From Aculops lycopersici (taxonomy: Eukaryota; Arthropoda; Arachnida; Trombidiformes; Eriophyidae), in NCBI GenBank assembly GCA_015350385.1, contig WNKI01000005.1, positions 1,620,505 through 1,684,504 of the forward strand: a stretch of DNA of 64,000 nt, given 5' to 3'. A model generated the notes under the pieces. The model ran no database searches. It was not told where the DNA came from and saw only the letters and a program-made list of their open reading frames with translations. Positions 12,401 to 20,731 of the stretch are shown piece after piece. Position 1 is the stretch's first letter. Every line of letters begins with the position of its first letter. The position numbers and the translations under genes are program-made.

Positions 12401-13128
12401 TAACAGGCCATCAGGTGGATAAAAAGAAGAGGGAGGGAGGGAAAGAGGAAACTCCAGTTGGGCACAATTAAGTTTGCTGCTCTTTTTACTTTCCTCGCCA
12501 CTACAAGCGACTCCAATGAAAAGGTTGACGTCGATGACAAATGGCGTCAAGAATAAGGGAACGACAGGAGAGCGAATCATGTGCAACAAGTGGCATCCAA
12601 TGATGGAGAGAAAACTCACCTGTAGACTCTAAAGGCGACGGATTTCGCCATGTTGTATCCAAATCCTTTGTTGTTGTTGTTGTTGTTGTTGTTGATGCCT
12701 TCGTTGTCATTGTTGAATGGAGATGACTTTTGGGATTGTTGTTTTGTCTTGAGAAATTGATCGTTGGTTGCGTAGCCGGAGCTCGAGCTCGAGTTTAACT
12801 TTACAGCTCCTACTTGTTGATGTTTCGTCATCGATGATAACGACGACAGCCTGTTGGCACGAGCAGAGTGTTTGCTTGCTTTCGTTGGACTGGCCAACTT
12901 GTTGGTGAACTCGAGTTCCGATTCTTTGCTCCGTTGCAATTGTTGCTGTTGGCAGGCTAACTGTGCGGCCGCAATACTCGTGGGCGCCGGCCGCTTGTTG
13001 CTACCTGATGAGTGGCCGCGAACCAGCGGCGACCCCGACGAGGCCGTCGAGATGGTCGATGGCGAGGCGGAAGTTGAGCGCATTTGGCTCAGCTCCTCGA
13101 CGCGATCGTGCAACTCGTCGTCGGCCAT
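6417..13128 (-). CDS. Large disordered single-pass membrane protein, two exons, family not recognised
   Basis: Two exons, 13128-12620 and 10101-6417, join in phase (donor ACAG/GTGAGT, acceptor CATAATAG/ATTC) to give about 1397 residues; the shared Arg codon is split 2+1. I do not recognise the family. The N-terminal ~170 residues are Ser/Gln/Asn-rich. A juxtamembrane stretch VAFRVYRFNDFCSVNKLRY is followed by one hydrophobic helix (about residues 183-201, LACLVMTLVCLITILLF). About 1190 residues of low-complexity sequence follow, rich in Ser, Pro, Gln and Gly, with several NxS/T sequons, a His-rich patch and phenylalanine-proline repeats. Basic residues precede the helix, which suggests type II orientation with the long tail outside the cytoplasm; this is inference. 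Single-exon reading would start at a TTG, so splicing explains the frame better. The intron is about 2.5 kb. Confidence 0.7.
10102..12619 (-). other. Intron of the large membrane-protein gene
   Basis: GT-AG intron of 2518 bp, from donor GTGAGT (12619 downward) to acceptor AG at 10102-10103. No coding exon with good splice signals was found inside. An alternating CG run lies near 11575-11586. Confidence 0.6.
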
Positions 13129-15160
13129 GATCTAGACCTAAATATGATGCGATTTCAACCTTTTGCTACTCCTATGACTCCAGTTTCCTATTCAATAATA
13201 ACCCTCTTCTATTTAAAAGATCAAATTTTCCAATAACACTGAAAATTCTATCACTTAATGCCTTTGTTTTGTCGTTGTTTTAGTATTTCTTTTATAACTT
13301 TGGTTTCGACTTTCAATCACAAATATCTATTTATCTAATATATAAAATCACAACTAGTTTTGTTTTGTTTTCTTTTCTTTTCTATTGATTGGTGCGGTAA
13401 CTTGGTCAGCTTTTCGTTTGGCAGTCAAATCAACTTCTTCCGGGTAACGACAAGTGTCAGTGTTCAAGTCACAAATTTCGTTATGGTTCTAGTCCACTTT
13501 AATCCACTGGTCAAGTGTATGGTCTTCCAAGACTTTCGTTCGCCTCGACCCTCTGACTACTGAGACACATAAACACTTTTTACTTGGTTCCATTGACTAA
13601 AAGCAACTTGCTGCTGCTGCTTATGCTCGACTGGCGACCATTTGTTGTCATCGCAAGGTCTCATTTAACGCTCGATGACAACAACAACAACTGGGGCGAT
13701 AACTAACTGTTTGGTGACTAGCTTATAAATTTCAACTGCCCACTCGCTTGAGAGTTTCTCGAGACTTTCTGCAGCTAGAGAGAGAGAGAGGGAGAGAGAA
13801 AGGGAGAGAAAATATGAATTAAATTCACTCTCACCTGTTGCATAGAAGTCCACTGATGAGTGGATGCCACTGAATGTTTACCTTAGCGCGTCGAGTTTTC
13901 ACTTCTCTAAACTCTCAACTTTGCAACTAGCTTCATGTGGAGAGGAAACTGACTGGACTCAAAGTGGCTCGTTGAGAATGAGTGTATATTTTGCATCAAA
14001 CAGACATCCACCTGATACCTTAATGAAACTCTCTTGCAAATTTTTGCCTAAACTAGCAGCTGCCTCAGGATTAGAAACCGTTACGCTACTTCTACACAGA
14101 ACTTATGCCACCACTACTACTACTACTGCCACAACCACCTCCACTGCCATGAACCATCACCACTTGTTGCCTCTTGGAAGCCAAACGACACATTTAGTCA
14201 GTCTGGCCAGCCAATTTGAGTTTGCTTGGTCGGCTTACTGACTGGCGAAACTGGCGCTTTGCTCTTGTTGTTGTTGTTGGTGGTGGTGGTGGTGTTACTT
14301 CTCTACCTCAACTTCTGGCTGGTGGTTGCTGTTGTCTGGTGCTAGTGTGACGATGATGCCAATGGTTTTGCTGGCTGGTGTTATCTCGCAACTCGCTCGT
14401 TGGCCATTGAAGCCTCTGACATTAGGTGAGGCGGCAGCCGAGGCAACAAGTGGCTTGCGAGCGGGCGGCGGCAGCGGCTCACCTGACGCTAGCTGGCTTC
14501 AGCCCTCCTCCTCCGCCCATTTGCTGGCAGACTTTTCGTCCACCTTGCTGGCCGTGTAGTCGCGCTTGCCAAATCATGGCAGCAGCAGCAGCAGCAGCAA
14601 CTGCCTACGCTGCCAGACATCAGCTGATTGGAGCCAACCATCCGTCGCTATCCAAGTCCAGGTTGGCGGTAGTGGTGGTCGCAATGTTATTGTGGCGGCT
14701 GAATGAAAAGTCTCATAAGCTCGAATGGCCACTCGAGCTTGGAAACTTGAGGCTGCTCAACTCGGTTCGGCTTGTTCAAATTTCAATGCGAAAGTCAGGG
14801 AAGAGCATGAATAGAGGCAGCAGTAACAGCAGCAGTTGGGATAGCCACGAAAGCAACGGCATAAATACAACAGGATGAAGACCAAGTGGTTGTGTGGATG
14901 GTAACGGCGGCGATAGAGACCGGTCAGGTGGCTAGCAAGCTAGCGAGCGAGCAACAACTGGACGGCACATGAGATTCCCCAGCCGCTTGCTTGAGACTTG
15001 GCTTGAATTGAAGGCAAACTAATGGTGGCGTCGGCGGTGCCACTTGCGATTCCAAGTTTCCAGTGGCTGCTTGCTGTGAAGCTGCCAGCTATAAGCCGAC
15101 GGGCTCACTAGCCTCTCGCCTGGTCCCTAACTTTCATTCGGCCGGCTAGATAGATGGCTG

Positions 15161-15190
15161 GCCAGCCAGCCAGCCAGCCAGCCAGCCAGC
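15161..15190. repeat. (CCAG)n tandem repeat
   Basis: About seven consecutive CCAG/CAGC tetranucleotide units, read directly from the sequence. Confidence 0.85.
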
Positions 15191-15749
15191 TTGACAAACG
15201 ACCGCAGTGAAGATGAAGTTGCTCTCGTTGTCGTACCCATGAGTTTGCCAGACTAGACAATGGCCATCTGCTCGACCGCCCCTCTGCTGCTTGTAGGAGG
15301 AAATGGGGATGCGGGAGGAGCCACAACCACTTGTCTTCGTCGACAACCTGTTGAGAAGCGAGAAAGGGAGAGAGAGAGAAGAGGTAGAGGCGCCGCTGGT
15401 CGCTCCCTCGTCCTGGTTGCCATCTACTTTCTCTCGCGCATTAAAACCCCAGCTGAGTCTCTCGCTGCACCAGCAAGTACATTTCGAGCGTCCAACTACT
15501 TGGCAAACATGGATTTTGGAGGCATCATCCATTGCAGAGGCCTCCGTCGTCGTCCTCAACGTCGTCGTCCTCAATGCAGTCGCCAACAATGTGGCTACAG
15601 GTAATCATCGCGCGCCGAGATCAATGGCAAGCCGGCGGATGTTTACAGGGGCGCGAGTAGCGGCGTGTGAGATCCGTTGGCGCGACCGCTGGCTAGCAAA
15701 AAAAACGAGAACTTGCTTTCGTTGACCACAATGGTCGGCGTCATAACTT

Positions 15750-15791
15750 TATGCTTTCTCTACCTGTACAACCAGGTAGAGAAAGAGCATA
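15750..15791. repeat. Short inverted repeat (hairpin)
   Basis: The arms TTTCTCTACCTG and CAGGTAGAGAAA flank a 6-base loop (TACAAC). Outer ATGC/GCAT arms, displaced by two bases, extend the pairing. The stem is too short for a confident microRNA precursor call. Confidence 0.6.
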
Positions 15792-16453
15792 GCTGGCTAG
15801 ATGTTTGATCATTTGCAGGTTGTCTTGTCCGCACCGAGTCTGTGCACCGATTGGACCGGTCGGCGGATAACACGCCAACCAGACGATTTGAACACTTACC
15901 TTTGCCTACCTTTAACTCGCTTGCTCATATCATCAAAAAGTACACGCCAGTTGTCCCGCCATCGCCGTCGCCGACGCAAATTTTGCGCCTGAATCGCAGG
16001 TAAAAGCCAGTTTTCCAATACCATCTATCTCACAGATATGCCGAATGAATTATGTTTGTTCATTATATATCATAAGGGTTAATCCGAATCTGGTAATGAG
16101 TTTCGATTACCGAGAGAAAATGATTGGTAATGGTGGTGGTGGTCGTTGTCGTGTTTTATGGGTCGAGGCAGGTGGATCTCGACGGTGTCTTCACTGAAGC
16201 GGTAATACCGCACAGTTGAAAAGGGGAAAAATGTTTTCCTACCCCCCTCGCGTGAGGAGAGCACTCGAGGGAGCGATACAAAATTGACTCTAGCCATGTT
16301 TGTTGTGTTGTCGAGTTTTCACTGATTGCACGATGCAAAACAAAAACCTCGTGGTAATTATTCTATCAATCTAATTATCATCTTATTTAGACAAATATCG
16401 CAATCATTTAAGATCATTAACTCAACGATCTCACCTCATCTCTCAGCTCTACA

Positions 16454-16876
16454 ATGAGCGGAGCTGTAAAACGCTTTAATGGCGTTCTCCCTCTTAGAAA
16501 ACTGATAGTGGAAACATGCAAAACTAACCCAATTTCCTCAGGCCGTCAGCCTTCGAGCAACTCACATGTTCAAGTATCCTTTCACCTCCAATCCGCAGAT
16601 TGGTTGCCCGAGGAAACAAAGAGCAAGTTGCTTGAGTATCACCAATCTAGACTAACGAAGGATGGTTTCTTCAAGATCCAGTCAAACAAAACGCGCAAGA
16701 GGACCCTAAATGTCGCCGATTGTTTGGATATTCTAAGAAGTTATATCAGTGAAGCAGAGCAACCGCCGCAACCAGAGCTAATCATAGAAACAGTTGAAAT
16801 TAAACGAGAGCAATTGGATAAAGAGGCTGCAAGGAGGTTGCGGGTGAAAGTTCCCCAGGGAAGAGTTAGCATCTAG
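16454..16876 (+). CDS. ICT1-like paralogue lacking the GGQ catalytic motif
   Basis: 140-residue single-exon relative of the gene at 3896-4339. Both start MSGA and share the order PxxKLxVE, SFHLxSADWLPxET, ADCxDxLRSYIxEAE. The catalytic loop has changed: where the active copy reads SSGPGGQHINKK, this copy reads ISSGRQPSSN, so both glycines of GGQ are gone. The C-terminal basic tail is shortened to RLRVKVPQGRVSI. Hydrolysis is therefore not expected. The frame is nonetheless intact over the full domain, which suggests either a recent copy or selection for a non-catalytic role such as ribosome binding. Introns are absent. It could also be a pseudogene that has not yet picked up a stop. Confidence 0.75.
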   Translation: MSGAVKRFNGVLPLRKLIVETCKTNPISSGRQPSSNSHVQVSFHLQSADWLPEETKSKLLEYHQSRLTKDGFFKIQSNKTRKRTLNVADCLDILRSYISEAEQPPQPELIIETVEIKREQLDKEAARRLRVKVPQGRVSI

Positions 16877-17299
16877 TCCAACTTGAAAGTGTGAATATAT
16901 TATGATGAAAATAATATAATAATAATCAGTGTTATGAATAGATATAAATTCAGATAATGATTTTCAGCGTTAACTTTGTGTATTGATATTTTAATCCTAC
17001 AACAAAGTCTCTTCAATTGAAGTTGACTTCACGGATCTTGGTTATGTTGTGTTCCTGATGATCACATAAAGAGTTACGCTTTCTCTGCAGTGTACTGAGT
17101 TGACACATGAATTTTTCTTTGTTCCAATCCAGTGACATTAGACTGAGACATGTGGAATAAACTTTACCCTCAGCTCTTGAAACAGGTAGCTTCGATAGAG
17201 ATATGAAATTGGAGCTTCAAGATTTGGTCGAAGCCTGTTCATTGCGCACAATAACCCAAATAGTTGCGACAATACTGTCAACAAGTGTTCGTTAACAGT

Positions 17300-17970
17300 C
17301 GTCCGAGGCACTGGAGTGGATACGACCAAGAAGGCGATGGAACACGACGCCATGATAAGCATCTCTCATTTAACTCTCGTCAAACTCTCGTTATGGGCGC
17401 ACGAGCAACTATCATTAGAGTTAACTGGCTTGCCAAGCGGACGAGGTTCACTCGATGCGCCGTAGCTTTCTCTTTTCTGAGTTTGAATTCAAAGGTGGTG
17501 GGGCATTGAACGTTCATCCGGGAGACGATAGAAACACAAGCACCTTTATCCATCGAGACTTAGCCGTTAGGAGTTGTTTGATTGACTCAAACATGGTTGT
17601 GAAAATTGGCGACTTTGGTCTAACTAGGCGAATAGAAAAGGGTAAATATTATACCCAGAGTACTCAATCGAAAGATAGTTTACCTTATTGCATAATGGCC
17701 CCTGAGAGTCTCAATGAGAGGTGTCGCAAGTATAGCACCAAATCAGATGTTTGGTCTTAAGGCGTTCTGTTCTGGGTTGAACAAGAGATGAATTCGAGTT
17801 TTAATGGAGATCATTTAAGGTGTCACTTTAAAACTTTGCTGTATTGCCTACTGATAAAAGTATATTTCCCCGAGAAGATAGTTTACGGTTTGCAGATCTA
17901 TCTTGACACATCCTCCTTATCTGCACGAAAATTATATAAGGTAGTATGGCGTCCTAGTTCACGTGGATTG
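17300..17970 (+). pseudogene. Receptor tyrosine kinase fragment (pseudogene)
   Basis: Decayed kinase domain. The clearest part (17548-17757) reads FIHRDLAVRSCLIDSNMVVK, then IGDFGLTRRI, a YYTQ activation-loop equivalent, MAPESL and YSTKSDVWS, a pattern of the insulin-receptor/Trk/MuSK/ROR class. A TAA stop falls immediately after SDVWS (17758-17760), and the following codons continue GVLFW in the same frame, as the family does. The catalytic Asn of HRDLAARN is Ser here, and the WMAPE Trp is lost. Upstream (about 17298-17460), a different frame resembles an N-lobe (EHDAMISISHLTLVKL), so frameshifts are also present. There are no introns, so this is probably an old retrocopy. Its decayed 3' end runs into the cyclin gene on the other strand. 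Confidence 0.75.
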
Positions 17971-18794
17971 GGTAATATTCGTTTATAGAGCTCTTCAAGC
18001 ATCTTGATGGCTCCCTCCACTTCTTTTGGATCCTCGACAAATAGCTGATGCCACTCTCTTCCATCAGTAGATTTGGGAAAGAGCATACCGGTTTTCTCAC
18101 AGGCCATTTGGATACAGGCACAAGCAACAGCTTCTTCGCTGTACTTTATAGATATGTCCATCCTAGAACTGTCATTGCAATAGTTCCAAGCCAGTTGCAA
18201 GAGTTTCTGTCTCTTCTGATAATCCCATATTTCCTCTTCAGGATCCAGATTGTGTACAATAGCAGTGTAATAACTAACTAGAAGTTTGTGAGGGTAGCCG
18301 CTGAGTAAATTGAAGCCTAGATTCTTGAGTATCCTCCTTTCGGTTGTGATGATCTCCTCTCGAATTGTCTCGTACTCATCGCGCCGTAAAACAATTTCCC
18401 GTCCAATCTCTTGACAGATAACATATATTGATTTGTCCATAACATCACGAGATTTCTTCGGGTTCTCCTCAATTTTGGCTGCTAGGAATATGGCTGCAAT
18501 AGCGGTTATATCCAATGGATACTTGTCGAATGTGAAGTCTTGGGTGTGGTAAACTCTTTGAAATAACATTTGGGCGGTTGAAATGACAACTTGAGACAAC
18601 CTTAATAGTTGTCCAGTCTCTTGTATAATATCACAGGCAAATATTCTGAGATCCTGATTAAGGTTATCGTCCGAAGACATGGTTGAGTTTTCCAGATACT
18701 TATTGCGCTCTCGGAACATAGCAAATGCTTCACGAACATTTCGTGCGTCCTCTAGAGAGTGAAGCGTGTGCAAAGTCAAAAATTTTTCCCCCAT
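17898..18794 (-). CDS. Cyclin L-like protein without RS domain
   Basis: 298-residue, single-exon protein with two cyclin boxes (about residues 45-160 and 165-270). Cyclin L-type features are AAKIEENPKKSRDVMDKSIY, TTERRILKNLGFNL followed by YPHKLLVSY, and LAWNYCNDSSRMD. Cyclin L partners CDK10/CDK11 kinases in transcription-coupled splicing. Typical cyclin L proteins continue for 200 or more residues with an Arg/Ser-rich tail; that tail is absent, and the protein ends shortly after the second box. The last ~25 codons overlap the antisense of the kinase relic on the other strand. The reading frame is intact. It may be a retrocopy of a full cyclin L gene elsewhere; cyclin K or T types fit less well. 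Confidence 0.78.
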   Translation of the reverse strand: MGEKFLTLHTLHSLEDARNVREAFAMFRERNKYLENSTMSSDDNLNQDLRIFACDIIQETGQLLRLSQVVISTAQMLFQRVYHTQDFTFDKYPLDITAIAAIFLAAKIEENPKKSRDVMDKSIYVICQEIGREIVLRRDEYETIREEIITTERRILKNLGFNLLSGYPHKLLVSYYTAIVHNLDPEEEIWDYQKRQKLLQLAWNYCNDSSRMDISIKYSEEAVACACIQMACEKTGMLFPKSTDGREWHQLFVEDPKEVEGAIKMLEELYKRILPNPRELGRHTTLYNFRADKEDVSR

Positions 18795-19055
18795 AGATAC
18801 ATTGGGTTCTCAGCATGAAACCGAATGCAGAGATCTGCATTAGCTAGCTTCTTCCCCTACTGCACATTCTGCACTTAAACTCTCGAACAGTCAAGCTTTT
18901 GTGCAAAACTATTGAATGCACAAGGAAAATAGCACTGTTTATCCCATAGACTTCTGCACAAAAAGTCAAATGTGTGGCAGTCTTTTCTCTGAGCAGCCCG
19001 GCGATATTCGTTCTTTCGCTCGAGTAATTCCAAACGCGGGCCCTAGTGAAGGCAT

Positions 19056-19165
19056 GTATCAATAAAAGTACTTACGGTGTCGTCTATATTATTCAGATTA
19101 CTCATCACAACCCTTTTAAATATTCAAATATTATCGAGTAATAATCATGTTAGCAATTCATAAGG
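19056..19165 (+). promoter_or_regulatory. COX4 promoter/leader copy of a duplicated 110 bp segment
   Basis: From GTATCAATAAAA to the sixth codon of COX4, this stretch matches the reverse complement of 24300-24408 with about 15 mismatches and one single-base gap (about 85 percent by hand count). The conserved core contains CCTTTTAAATA and AAATATTATCGAGTAA directly before the ATG. The latter resembles a DRE-type TATCGATA element, but that reading is inference. Confidence 0.8.
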
Positions 19166-19659
19166 CCTCCAAGCCTCTATATCGTTACCGTATCGGTAGT
19201 CGTGAGGTAGTAGGGCCTAGTATTACTGGAATCGAATCTTATTATGACCGAGTAGATGCCCCATGCCCCGCAGTTAGATTCAAGCCACCTTCAGCTGAAT
19301 TTGCTGCTTTACAGGAGAAGGAGAAGGGAAGCTGGAAGAGTATGACACTAGAGGAGAAGAAAAAATTATACCGATTGAACTTTTGTTCGACATTCAAGGA
19401 GCTCGAGGCACCAACTCTAGAGGGTAGGAAAATTTTTGGCAGAGTTCTACTCTTACTCTGTGCCCCCCTTTTGATTTTTGTTGTCGCGAAGAAGACGGTT
19501 TTTCCACCTCTACCTGACACCATGTCAGACCAAGGAAAGAAGAATTTGGTTAGATGGTATATTGATGCTCGTGTTGACCCAATTGACGGTATCTCGAGCA
19601 AATGGGACTACGAGAAGGGTCAATGGAAGGAGAAGCCTTACAGATTGATGAGCAAGTAA
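19147..19659 (+). CDS. COX4: Cytochrome c oxidase subunit 4
   Basis: Nuclear-encoded subunit IV of respiratory complex IV in the mitochondrial inner membrane. The 170-residue protein contains the family landmarks GSREVVG, CPAVRFKPPSAEFAALQEKE, GSWKSMTLEEKKKLYRLNFC, one transmembrane helix (about 98-115, VLLLLCAPLLIFVVA) and the C-terminal WDYEKGQWK. The first ~22 residues (MLAIHKASKPLYRYRIGSRE) are basic and free of acidic residues until the end, a short but plausible import presequence. The gene is single-exon. An ATTAAA variant poly(A) signal lies at 19781-19786. The first six residues, the start codon and ~90 bases upstream are duplicated in front of the PAN3-like gene. Confidence 0.95.
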   Translation: MLAIHKASKPLYRYRIGSREVVGPSITGIESYYDRVDAPCPAVRFKPPSAEFAALQEKEKGSWKSMTLEEKKKLYRLNFCSTFKELEAPTLEGRKIFGRVLLLLCAPLLIFVVAKKTVFPPLPDTMSDQGKKNLVRWYIDARVDPIDGISSKWDYEKGQWKEKPYRLMSK

Positions 19660-19794
19660 TTGATGTAATTCGTGTTGTTATGGAGCCAATCGAAAGGTAT
19701 TTGGATTTTTCAATTGGCCAGATATTAAGGTTAGAAGAATGGCGTGCAAGAAGCAGGAGAAGTTATCAAAATGAACTTTGATTAAAAATACTAC

Positions 19795-19800
19795 TTTATT
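19795..19800 (-). terminator. AATAAA polyadenylation signal for the MOSPD2-like gene
   Basis: AATAAA on the minus strand lies about 32 bases past the stop codon of the gene at 19832-20731. It sits within the 170 bp convergent gap with COX4. Confidence 0.55.
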
Positions 19801-19831
19801 ATAGTCAAAAAGAGCCTCTATCTCAAGCCGA

Positions 19832-20731
19832 CTAACTTCGACCACTATCCTCAATCTGCTTATACAACTTTTTTAAATACTCTTCCGTCAACAAATCTGA
19901 ATAGCCTTGCTTGATAATCTCTTTGATTCTCTTTGCTGGAATCTCCGGTTCAACTGATAATAGGTAGTCCACTGTTGAGTAGCTGGTCTTGGGTTCGAAC
20001 TGATGCTCGCGCTTACAAGTACCAGATAGGAAGTCGGGGCAGTTTTCCTTGTCCACGTATTTGAAAATCTCCTTGTTGGATATAAATACAACCACATCAC
20101 GCCTCTCGGGAGGAATCAATCTCTTGGCTAAACTCCAAGCTGCCGACAAGATCCATGGAAAGTTGATGGCAAGCACATAGTCGACATTGACGGGAAAGTA
20201 TTCCTTCAATAAAGTTAGGAAATGCATTAGCAGATCAATATCGTAGTTGTTCCATCCGGTATTAGTGAGGTCAAAGATAACCGACCAAGTTTTGCCGTCC
20301 TCACAATCATCAATTTTGTACATCAAATATGCCATGTAAAGTTTAAACGAGGCTTTGAGCTCCGGAATTGTCTTGACTAGACCAGTTCTTACGTAGACCG
20401 TGCGATTACCGAACTTATCCGGTTCGTAGAGGAATGAGGCACCAACAACACAGTACTCGGCTGGGAAATCCTGATCCGTTAGCTCGCGAAGTTTTTGCTC
20501 CTTGCGCCACCTGCACATAGCCACCAACATGGCATAGGAGTCCTTGACATTCTTCTTCTTCGATATAATACACCTTTGCAACAGAAACTTCATCTCTTTT
20601 ACCAGTCGCATGTCCTCTTCGTAGTAAAGGTCGGGATTTTGCTTGTATTCCTCCAGAAACATATCCCTGACTTGATGGACAAAGTCCCTCGTAGTTGGGT
20701 CACGTAATCTTGGCAACTTGTTCATCGGCAT
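19832..20731 (-). CDS. CRAL-TRIO (Sec14-type) protein, MOSPD2-like, without MSP domain
   Basis: 299-residue, single-exon lipid-binding-domain protein. An N-terminal helical part (DPTTRDFVHQVRDMFLEEY) precedes a CRAL-TRIO domain (about residues 85-250). The domain includes FGNRTVYVRTG, WSVIFDLTNTGWNNYDIDLL, LLKEYFPVNVDYVLAINFPW and DVVVFISNKEIFKYVDKENC. The spacing and the YFPVNVDYVLAINFPW segment resemble MOSPD2, a protein that tethers ER to other organelles. Full MOSPD2 continues with an MSP (VAP-like) domain and a C-terminal membrane anchor; both are missing here, so the product would be a soluble lipid-binding domain. It may be a truncated gene copy. It is convergent with COX4. Confidence 0.72.
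   Translation of the reverse strand: MPMNKLPRLRDPTTRDFVHQVRDMFLEEYKQNPDLYYEEDMRLVKEMKFLLQRCIISKKKNVKDSYAMLVAMCRWRKEQKLRELTDQDFPAEYCVVGASFLYEPDKFGNRTVYVRTGLVKTIPELKASFKLYMAYLMYKIDDCEDGKTWSVIFDLTNTGWNNYDIDLLMHFLTLLKEYFPVNVDYVLAINFPWILSAAWSLAKRLIPPERRDVVVFISNKEIFKYVDKENCPDFLSGTCKREHQFEPKTSYSTVDYLLSVEPEIPAKRIKEIIKQGYSDLLTEEYLKKLYKQIEDSGRS

Larger units (their letters stand above)
13129..16453. other. Gene-free 3.3 kb with simple repeats and one hairpin
   Basis: 5' flank of the large membrane-protein gene. I see no ORF with coding character. It contains a GA-rich tract (about 13777-13806), a GGT/GTT tract (14264-14294), GCA repeats (about 14577-14600), a CCAG tandem run (15161-15190) and an inverted repeat at 15750-15791. 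Confidence 0.5.

Noticed and set aside
15260..15725. Overlapping plus-strand ORFs of 114-140 codons
   Set aside because: Arg/Ser-rich translations with low-complexity runs, no motif and no splice signals that join to a neighbour.
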